In this document: piece after piece, positions 5,916 through 11,727 of the stretch | How the letters are laid out: each line of letters begins with the position of its first letter | Position numbering within the stretch: the first letter of the stretch is position 1 | Notes under the pieces: generated by a model | What the model saw: only the letters and a program-made list of their open reading frames with translations | Database searches by the model: none | What the model was told of the DNA's origin: nothing | Source: an uncultured Holophagaceae bacterium | Lineage (GTDB): Bacteria; Acidobacteriota; Holophagae; Holophagales; Holophagaceae | Length of the DNA stretch: 11,727 nucleotides | Direction: 5' to 3' | Assembly (NCBI GenBank): GCA_903890595.1 | Contig: CAITBU010000477.1 | Coordinates: forward strand, 1 to 11,727 | Position numbers and translations under genes: made by a program

Positions 5916-7364
5916 TCACGCTTCCTGGGTCAGATCCATGAGGATCTGCTGAACCACGGAATCCCAGCGATCGGCACTGGTCTGCCGGTAGATTCGAAGG
6001 CTTGGATACCAGGGACTGTCCTCACGGCCCATCAGCCAGCGCCAGTCGGGCAGGTAGGACACCATGAGCAGCGTAGGGATTCCCAGGGCCCCTGCCAGAT
6101 GGGCCAGAGCGGTATCAACGGTGATGACCAGGTCCATGCCACTGAGGGCGTAGGCAGTGTCCGAAAAATTGCTCAGCAGGGGTGCCAGAGACTCCAGGGC
6201 GGGGAGTGGCGCTGGTGCCGTGGAACCATGCTGAACGGCGTACCAGGCGACATCAGGCAGGGCCTGAAGGGGGCGAAGCGCTTCTGCGGGAAGGGACCGC
6301 TGAGCATCCCGAGCGTGGGTGGGATTGCCGGCCCAGGAGATCGCGATCCGCGTCCTCCCCTGTGACTGTGCCAAGCGCTCGCGGAGCCTCTCTCGGTTTG
6401 GGACACGGACCGGAACGTCTAGGTAGGGGACCTCCCCAGGGATGGAGGCCAGGTCCGTCCGGAAGACATACGGAAGACTCAAAATGGGCAGGTGGACATC
6501 AAAGGGCGGCAGGGAGCCCTCGTCCGAAAACACGCCATCCACGCCCGGGCACGTGGCCACCAGGTCGGCCACCTCTGGCTGTACAAGGAGAAGCACCCGG
6601 CCGCCCAACTGCTTCACTAATGGTGCATAGCGCACGAACATCAGGGTGTCGCCGAAGCCCTGCTCGCAGTGCAGCAGCACGGTTCTTCCTTCCAGCGCCT
6701 CGCCCCTCCAGGGGGCTTGGGGGAACTCTCTCCTGGGATTCGTCAGGCCTGGGTGGCTCCAGCGGGATTCGTGCTGATCCCACCCAAGCGGCATGGCCCC
6801 GAAGAGGAGATTCACGCAGCAGAGCTCCCACTTGCGCTCGGCCCCGGAGTAGTCTGTGTTCGCGCGGCGGAGCATCTCCTCGTGGAGCTCGGGCCACATG
6901 CTTCGCTGGATGTAGATGTCGATGAGAAACCGAGTGACGATCGGGTTGGAGGGGTCCTGCTTTGCGGCTACAGCCAGCACCCCCAGGGCCTCGTCCAGTT
7001 GCCCCAGCTTCCAGTGGCATCGAGCCAAGTCCAGTCGTGCTTCAAGTCGAGGGGGATCGATGGTGAGAGTCCGAGCTAGCACTGCCACGGCTTCTTCCAG
7101 GCGGCCCATGCGCAGAAGAACCCGGCCCTGGCCTGCCAGTGCGGGGGGGAAATCAGGGCTGATAGCCAGGGCGTTGGCCAAGGAAGTGTGAGCATCCTCT
7201 TTCAGGTTCAGGGCAAGCTGAAGGTCCCCAAAATCGACCCAGGCTTCATGGGCCTCTGGGTGGACAAGGAGCAGGTCGCAGTAGGCCATGAAGGCCGATT
7301 GATGCTGGCCCTCTTGCCGCAGGGCCTGGGCCTCCTCAAGGAGTTTTTTATAAGATTCGGCCAC
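5916..7364 (-). CDS. TPR / GT9-like (GT-B) glycosyltransferase, mid-length TPR form, putative flagellin glycosyltransferase
   Basis: 482 aa from GTG 7364; a neighbouring GTG at 7367 is equally possible. GGAAAGGA lies 7 bases (4 for 7367) upstream, and this start aligns with those of the paralogues. A TTG at 7442 would add 26 residues without a ribosome site. Residues about 1-140 hold four TPR units (for example LLEEAQALRQEGQHQSAFMA and ALAGQGRVLLRMGRLEEAVA). The GT part runs from MPLGWDQHESRW to the end, with GRTVLLHCEQGFGDTLMFVR, PPFDVHLPILSLPYVFRT, RIAISWAGNPTHARD, ITVDTALAHLAGALGIPT and PDWRWLMGRED. It is the last gene of the minus-strand array, 125 bases after its paralogue. It differs from the others in having WYAVQHG where they have WYSFQ or WFSFQ, and GRED where they have ERED. 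Function as for the family: sugar transfer, probably to flagellin; donor unknown. Confidence 0.85.
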   Translation of the reverse strand: MAESYKKLLEEAQALRQEGQHQSAFMAYCDLLLVHPEAHEAWVDFGDLQLALNLKEDAHTSLANALAISPDFPPALAGQGRVLLRMGRLEEAVAVLARTLTIDPPRLEARLDLARCHWKLGQLDEALGVLAVAAKQDPSNPIVTRFLIDIYIQRSMWPELHEEMLRRANTDYSGAERKWELCCVNLLFGAMPLGWDQHESRWSHPGLTNPRREFPQAPWRGEALEGRTVLLHCEQGFGDTLMFVRYAPLVKQLGGRVLLLVQPEVADLVATCPGVDGVFSDEGSLPPFDVHLPILSLPYVFRTDLASIPGEVPYLDVPVRVPNRERLRERLAQSQGRTRIAISWAGNPTHARDAQRSLPAEALRPLQALPDVAWYAVQHGSTAPAPLPALESLAPLLSNFSDTAYALSGMDLVITVDTALAHLAGALGIPTLLMVSYLPDWRWLMGREDSPWYPSLRIYRQTSADRWDSVVQQILMDLTQEA

Positions 7365-7489
7365 CACGACGTCCTTTCCAGGGCCTGCAGGTGTTTTCAG
7401 GAGAATGTCTCGAGTGTAGGCGCAGGCTGGAAGCGTGGCCAAGGAGCGGTTTTGGGCCCGAGGAGAGAATCACTGAGTGAGGTAGCAGC

Positions 7490-9274
7490 CTAGGCCTCCG
7501 AAGTGAGATCTGTGAGTACCTGCTGGATCACGGAAGCCCAGTCTCCATAGGCTGACTGCCGATAGAGGCGCAGGGAGGGATACCAAGGGCTGTCTTCCCG
7601 TTCCAACAGCCACCTGAAGTCTGGCTGGAAGGACAGGAGCAGGAGGGTTGGGATACCCAAGGCCCCAGCCAGGTGGGCCACCGCGGTATCCACTGTGATT
7701 ACTAGATCCATGCCACTCATGGCGTAGGCGGTGTCTGAAAAGTTACCCAGCAGGTGTGCAAGGGGAACCAGATCCGGTAGGGTTGGCACTTCCTTTCGCC
7801 CAAGCTGGAAGCTGAACCAGGCCACATCGCGCAGAGAACCCAGAGGGGCTAAGGCCTCGGGAGGCATCGATCGCTCCATGTTGCGCGAGTTGTCAGGGTT
7901 CCCTGACCAGACAAGACCGATCCGCATGCTCCCTCGGGCCAGGCTCAAGGCGTCCAACAGTCCCTGTCGGTGGGGGACCTGATCAGGGACATCCAAGTAG
8001 GGGACCTCTGCGGGGATGGAAGCCACCTCGGTGCGTAAGAGCCAGGGGAGAGAGAGGAGGGACGCCTGGAGGTCAAAGGGCGGTAGCGGTGCGCCAAAGG
8101 GCACGATCAGGTCCGCCCCACGGCAGGTGGCGGCGAGATCAAACAAGGTGCGGGGAGCCTGAAGGATGACCCGACCACCAAGAGCCTTCACCAATGGAAG
8201 GTAGCGGATGAACATCAGGAAGTCGCCGAACCCCTGCTCTGGCCAGAGCAATAGGGTCTTGCCGGTGAAGGCGTCCCCTTGCCAGGCTGGTTGCGAGAAG
8301 GACCGCTGGGGCCACCACTCCCCGGGGAGCTTCAGACGAGCTTCATATTTCTCCCAGCCCTGAGGCATGTCACCGAAGAGCAGGTCCACGAGGCTCTGTT
8401 CCCAGTCCGGATAGTCCGAAGCGGGGTCGGCCTTGCGGAAACGGTCCAGCTCGGTCCTGAACTCAGACCAGCGGCCATGGCTGTAATAGGTTCCCATCAC
8501 GGCCGCGTGGATGACCAGGTCGCTGGGGTCCTCCTGAAGGACGGCGAGTATCTCTTGGTCTGCGAGGCGGAGATCGCCCATACGCGTAAGGCAGGAAATC
8601 AGCCGCAGGCGAATGGACGATTCGCCCGGGTGGTCTGCAAGCAGCTCCCGGAATAGGCCCTCAGCTTCTTGGAGGCGACCCTGCGCCATGCAAAGGGCGC
8701 CGCGGATGGAGAGCGCCAGAAGCTGGCCTGGGTCCAGCAGGAGGGCCGCTTTGCAGGTGGCCTCTGCTTCAGTGAAGAGCTGCTGCTCAAGCTGGGCTGA
8801 GCTGAGGCGGGCCCAGAGTAGCGCCTGATGATCACGCAGCAGGGCGTGGTTCCCTCTCTTGTGTCCAGGGTGGCCGCCCCCCTCAAGGACCCGGGCGGCG
8901 CTCACCAGGTCTCGACGCTTGAGTAGGCACTCGGCAAGGAACAGTCTGGCGTCCAGTCGGTCTGGGTCCAAGTCGAGGACAGCCCTGAACCTATCCTCAG
9001 CCTCCTTGGGTCGATCCTGCTGCACTAGGATGCAGCCGAGATTGATGGCTGCCGAGGGTTGCCGGGGATCAATGGCCAACGCGGCGTCGCAGGCCTGTTG
9101 TGCCTCTTGGAGATGGCCCAGTCGCAGAAGCTGCCCAGCATAGTCAGCCCAGACAGAAGCCTCCTGCGGCTCTCTCTCCAGGAACTCCCGATAGGCCACG
9201 GCCGCGTCAGATGTTTTCCCTGCGAGATCCAGCGTCTGGGCTCTCTTGAGCACCCCCATGTTGTGCGGCTTCAC
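7490..9274 (-). CDS. TPR / GT9-like (GT-B) glycosyltransferase, long TPR form, copy 1
   Basis: 594 aa from GTG 9274, chosen because GGGGAGG lies five bases upstream and the product (reading KPHNMGVLKRAQ after the start) then lines up with the downstream-placed paralogue start (HPDHMKLLRKAQ). An ATG at 9325 overlaps the previous gene's stop (TGATG) and would add 17 residues; it is the main alternative. Residues about 6-300 contain about seven TPR-like units, for example LLRLGHLQEAQQACDAALAI and RGALCMAQGRLQEAEGLFRE. The GT part starts near MPQGWEKYEARL and has LLLWPEQGFGDFLMFIRYLP, PPFDLQASLLSLPWLLRT, RIGLVWSGNPDNSRN, ITVDTAVAHLAGALGIPT and PDFRWLLERED. The GT-B nucleotide-sugar site appears complete. 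It is a tandem duplicate of the 9325-11112 gene, and differs from it in PEQGFGDF versus AEQGLGDA and in the loop after LVWSG. Confidence 0.85.
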   Translation of the reverse strand: MKPHNMGVLKRAQTLDLAGKTSDAAVAYREFLEREPQEASVWADYAGQLLRLGHLQEAQQACDAALAIDPRQPSAAINLGCILVQQDRPKEAEDRFRAVLDLDPDRLDARLFLAECLLKRRDLVSAARVLEGGGHPGHKRGNHALLRDHQALLWARLSSAQLEQQLFTEAEATCKAALLLDPGQLLALSIRGALCMAQGRLQEAEGLFRELLADHPGESSIRLRLISCLTRMGDLRLADQEILAVLQEDPSDLVIHAAVMGTYYSHGRWSEFRTELDRFRKADPASDYPDWEQSLVDLLFGDMPQGWEKYEARLKLPGEWWPQRSFSQPAWQGDAFTGKTLLLWPEQGFGDFLMFIRYLPLVKALGGRVILQAPRTLFDLAATCRGADLIVPFGAPLPPFDLQASLLSLPWLLRTEVASIPAEVPYLDVPDQVPHRQGLLDALSLARGSMRIGLVWSGNPDNSRNMERSMPPEALAPLGSLRDVAWFSFQLGRKEVPTLPDLVPLAHLLGNFSDTAYAMSGMDLVITVDTAVAHLAGALGIPTLLLLSFQPDFRWLLEREDSPWYPSLRLYRQSAYGDWASVIQQVLTDLTSEA

Positions 9275-9324
9275 AGGCGCCTCCCCAACTCGTCCACACA
9301 AGCTTCGCCCCTTTAGATCTTGCA

Positions 9325-11112
9325 TCAAGAGTCTTGCGTCAGGGCGGAGATCACCTGCTGAACGACGGAATCCCAGTCTCCATAGACCGGCTGCCGGAAT
9401 AGGCGCACAGAGGGGTACCACGGACTATCCTCACGCTCCAGCAACCAGCGGAAATCCGGTTGGAAGGGAAGGAGCAACAGGGTGGGGATGCCCAGGGCTC
9501 CAGCCAGATGGGCCACAGCGGTGTCTACCGTGATTAGCAGATCCATGCCGCTGAGGGCATAGGCTGTGTCGGAAAAATTTTTTAGGTAGGGAGCGAGGGA
9601 GATCAGGTTGGGAAGAGGAGGGGATTCCTTGCGTCCCAACTGGAAGCTGTACCAGGTCACCCCGGAAAGGGCTGCCAGTGACGCCAGAGCTGTGGCTGGC
9701 AACGATCGCTCAAAATCCCTGACATGCCCTGGGCTGCCCGCCCAGACCAGTCCAATTCGGGTCCCATTTCGGCCCATCGCAAGTTGCTCGAGAAGCTCTT
9801 GACGATGGGGTACCTGATCTGGGACATCCAGGTAGGGGACATCGGCTGGGATGGATGCAAGCTCTGTCCGGAAGATCGAGGGCAGGGACACCAGTGAAGC
9901 CTGCAAGTCGAAGGGGGGGTGTGGTGTCTGCGTGGAGACCACCTGGTCCACGCCCTCACAGGTCGCTGAAAGCTCGACCAAGGCGGGCCAGATCTCAAGG
10001 ATGACGCGGCTTCCAAGCGCCTTCACTAGTGGGATATACCGGATGAACATCAGAGCATCTCCCAGCCCTTGCTCTGCCCAAAGGAGGAGGGTCTTGCCGA
10101 CAAAGGACTCGCCTCGCCAGGCAGGTTGAGCGAAGATCCGCTCCTTCAGGCGGAGTTCCTGGGCCACCCTCAGGCGTGCTTCGTAGCGATCCCAGCCCAG
10201 GGGCATGTTGCCGAAGAGCAGGTCCTTGAGGCTTTGCTCGAAGTCTAGGAAGGCTGACCCTGGGGAGACACCCCGGAACCGATCAATCTCCGCATCAAAC
10301 ATAGCCCAGCGGCCTAGATTGTAGTAGGTTCCGGTCACGCTCTTGTGCACGCTTTCGCTGCTGGGGTGCTCCAGAAGGATCTTTCGGACCTCTTCGTCGA
10401 GGCCGGCAGAGTCCCCCTTCCTCGCCAGACAGGTGATCAGCAGCAAGTGGGTGCTCTCGTCTTGCGGGTGGTCGGCCCGGAGCCTCCGAAAGATTGCTTC
10501 TGCCTTGCCCAGGTGTCCCCGGGCCATGTGGATGGATCCAAGGTTGGACTTTGCCGTGAGGTTTTTGGGGTCGAGCCGAACCGCTGTGAGGCAGGCCTGT
10601 TCAGCCTTGTCGAGGAGTTGGGCTTCGAAGAGTTCGGTACTGAAAATGGCCCACAGTTGGGCGTGGAGGGGTTGTAGCGAGGCGTAAATCCCGGTCATGG
10701 CCCCAGGGCGAATGGCCTCGTCCAGAATTCTCTGGACCTGGGCCAGGTCACGCTTGTGGAGAAGGCACTCGACCAAAGAAAGCCGAGCATCCATTCGGCG
10801 TGGATCGGCCTGAAGGACCGAGCGAAGAAGGACCTCTGCTTCGTTCAGTCGCTCCATCCGAAGCAAGCTACAGGAGAGGTTGATCCGGGCCGCTGGATGG
10901 CCCGGGCAGATCTCCAGGGCGGTCTCACAGGCACTATGGGCATCGTGGACCTGGCCGAGAGCCAGGAAGTGCCCGGCGAGATCAGACCACGCATCGGCGT
11001 GCCGGGGCTCCTTGCCCAGGAAGGCCTGGTAGGCACGGGCTGAACCGGGGTGATCCCCGGCGCGGTTCAGGCTCTGGGCCTTCCTCAGCAGCTTCATGTG
11101 GTCTGGATGCAT
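9325..11112 (-). CDS. TPR / GT9-like (GT-B) glycosyltransferase, long TPR form, copy 2, first gene of the array
   Basis: 595 aa from ATG 11112, which has GAGGGA six bases upstream. An ATG at 11175 would add 21 residues but has no good ribosome site. Residues about 6-300 form about seven TPR-like units (for example LLRKAQSLNRAGDHPGSARA and NLGSIHMARGHLGKAEAIFR). The GT part begins at MPLGWDRYEARL near residue 305, followed by GKTLLLWAEQGLGDALMFIR, PPFDLQASLVSLPSIFRT, RIGLVWAGSPGHVRDFERS, NFSDTAYALSGMDLLITVDT, AVAHLAGALGIPT and PDFRWLLERED. These match the other three copies at nearly the same spacing. Its TGA overlaps an ATG in the frame of the following gene. It is divergent from the second FliS-like gene, about 190 bases away, which ties the array to flagellar genes at its other end too. 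No convincing promoter was found on this strand. Confidence 0.86.
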   Translation of the reverse strand: MHPDHMKLLRKAQSLNRAGDHPGSARAYQAFLGKEPRHADAWSDLAGHFLALGQVHDAHSACETALEICPGHPAARINLSCSLLRMERLNEAEVLLRSVLQADPRRMDARLSLVECLLHKRDLAQVQRILDEAIRPGAMTGIYASLQPLHAQLWAIFSTELFEAQLLDKAEQACLTAVRLDPKNLTAKSNLGSIHMARGHLGKAEAIFRRLRADHPQDESTHLLLITCLARKGDSAGLDEEVRKILLEHPSSESVHKSVTGTYYNLGRWAMFDAEIDRFRGVSPGSAFLDFEQSLKDLLFGNMPLGWDRYEARLRVAQELRLKERIFAQPAWRGESFVGKTLLLWAEQGLGDALMFIRYIPLVKALGSRVILEIWPALVELSATCEGVDQVVSTQTPHPPFDLQASLVSLPSIFRTELASIPADVPYLDVPDQVPHRQELLEQLAMGRNGTRIGLVWAGSPGHVRDFERSLPATALASLAALSGVTWYSFQLGRKESPPLPNLISLAPYLKNFSDTAYALSGMDLLITVDTAVAHLAGALGIPTLLLLPFQPDFRWLLEREDSPWYPSVRLFRQPVYGDWDSVVQQVISALTQDS

Positions 11113-11206
11113 CCGTGGTCCCTCGGCCCTTGTGCTCTCTTCGATCTGCCAGAGGGGGCTCTTGAGTTGAGGCATGAGCGGAGCCTGTGGGGGACAGATC
11201 CAAAAT

Positions 11207-11233
11207 TACATCGGCCCGGGCTTTGGCCGAAAA
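11207..11233 (+). promoter_or_regulatory. Sigma-28-like promoter for the second FliS-like gene
   Basis: TACA (11207-11210), a 15-base spacer and GCCGAAAA (11226-11233) match TAAA-N15-GCCGATAA at 3 of 4 and 7 of 8 positions with exact spacing. Transcription would start near 11240, about 60 bases before the chosen ATG. An inverted repeat GAGAGCA (11234-11240) / TGCTCTC (11259-11265) spans the predicted start and could be an operator or early hairpin, but may be chance. Confidence 0.5.
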
Positions 11234-11302
11234 GAGAGCAGACGGGGCTGCCCTTCTTTGCTCTCGGCCCCCCCCTGCCACCTTCCCATCACGGACCTGC
11301 CC

Positions 11303-11704
11303 ATGTCTCCCGCACTGGCCACGCCACCCCTTCCCGCTTCGCCCGAGCCTCCCGCCATCCCTGAGCACATGGTGGTGCTGCTGCTGGAGGCGGGGCAGCG
11401 CTTTGTGGTGAAGCTTCAAGAAGTGGTTGCCCTGAACGACCCACGGCCCCGGGCGCACTTCAGCAACAAGGTGCTTGCCATCCTGGAAGAGCTGGACCGC
11501 CGCCTGAACCACGAGCAGGGCGGTGAGCTGGTGGACAACCTCACGCGCCTCCATGCCTGGTGGCGCAAGGAGGTGTTGCAGGCTGGCGAGACGGGCGACC
11601 TCGAGCGGCTGGGCCGAGTCCATGCGCAGATGGGCGAGATCCGCCATGCGTGGGAGCAGGTGCTGTTCCGCGGCACGGGGATGACGGGCAACGCTTCGTT
11701 CTAG
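11303..11704 (+). CDS. Second FliS-like flagellar chaperone with proline-rich N-terminus
   Basis: 133 aa from ATG 11303. The frame is open upstream to an ATG at 11174, but that lies before the predicted promoter and has no spaced ribosome site. An ATG at 11369 would cut the first helix. The ribosome site for 11303 is weak, so the start is uncertain. Residues 28-45 (LLEAGQRFVVKLQEVVAL) and LNHEQGGELVDNLTRLHAWW (68-87), then GRVHAQMGEIRHAWEQV (104-120), align with FliS at 5177-5602 (AGQLHMGRAILAL, GGELASNLQKLYNWW, AMGELRMTWEQC). The N-terminal Tyr-containing flagellin-binding segment of FliS is replaced by PPLPASPEPPAIPEH. It could serve another filament protein or be a divergent duplicate that holds glycosylated or immature flagellin. 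It is divergent from the TPR-GT array; only 23 bases follow it in the window. Confidence 0.75.
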   Translation: MSPALATPPLPASPEPPAIPEHMVVLLLEAGQRFVVKLQEVVALNDPRPRAHFSNKVLAILEELDRRLNHEQGGELVDNLTRLHAWWRKEVLQAGETGDLERLGRVHAQMGEIRHAWEQVLFRGTGMTGNASF

Positions 11705-11727
11705 GCTGTCCCGTAGAGGCGGTCCCC

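Noticed and set aside
5428..5919. Minus-strand 163-codon frame
   Set aside because: Antisense to fliS and the FliT-position gene, which have matching motifs, coupling and position.
6182..6925. Plus-strand 247-codon frame
   Set aside because: Antisense to the GT part of the 5916-7364 gene; the product is Arg/Pro/Gly-rich as expected from a GC-rich shadow frame.
11139..11165. Sigma-28-like element on the minus strand before the 9325-11112 gene (TCAA near 11165, CGAA near 11143)
   Set aside because: The -10 element matches at only about four positions and the spacing is off, so it is not a supportable promoter.
10982..11647. Minus-strand 221-codon frame
   Set aside because: Overlaps the start of the TPR-GT gene and the second FliS-like gene; composition is typical of a shadow and no motif is visible.

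Overview
The window is a flagellar filament assembly and putative flagellin-glycosylation locus from a GC-rich (about 60% by eye), flagellated, Gram-negative-type bacterium. The taxon cannot be fixed from this sequence. The gene set would fit several lineages; an Acidobacteriota/Holophagae relative is only a guess.

Layout. (1) Positions 1-698, minus strand: the N-terminal part of a family 2 glycosyltransferase whose 3' end lies outside the window, with a good sigma-28-like promoter in front of it (737-763). (2) Positions 879-2090, minus: a TPR plus GT-B (GT9-like) protein with a short TPR part. (3) Positions 2303-5898, plus: a compact late flagellar operon of a very short flagellin (201 aa), FlaG, the filament cap FliD, the flagellin chaperone FliS, and a small helical protein in the usual place of FliT. 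The fliS stop and the start of this last gene overlap. (4) Positions 5916-11112, minus: three more TPR-GT paralogues (482, 594 and 595 aa), convergent with the flagellar operon. (5) Positions 11303-11704, plus: a second FliS-like protein, divergent from the TPR-GT array and preceded by another sigma-28-like promoter.

How the parts may work together. FliS (and possibly the FliT-like protein) would hold flagellin and FliD for export, FliD caps the filament, and FlaG influences filament length or assembly. The four TPR-GT proteins have the same domain order as Caulobacter FlmG, a flagellin glycosyltransferase whose TPR part binds flagellin. They flank the flagellin operon on both sides, so I infer that they, and perhaps the GT2 enzyme, glycosylate flagellin. 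Their GT halves are similar but the TPR halves differ in length (about 2, 4, 7 and 7 repeats), suggesting different acceptors or acceptor sites.

Control. The flagellin leader carries a GGGGG/CCCCC hairpin and an 8-bp-stem hairpin with an ANGGA-type loop, followed by a Shine-Dalgarno region reading ACGGAGGATGT. This layout is what CsrA binding sites look like, as in the CsrA/FliW control of flagellin in Bacillus. A 13-bp-stem hairpin separates flagellin from flaG. The most interesting candidate system here is the multi-paralogue TPR-glycosyltransferase array built around a minimal flagellin with two FliS proteins. Apart from the cut gene at the left edge, no stretch above about 215 bases lacks a gene. 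I saw no RNA genes, insertion sequences or CRISPR.
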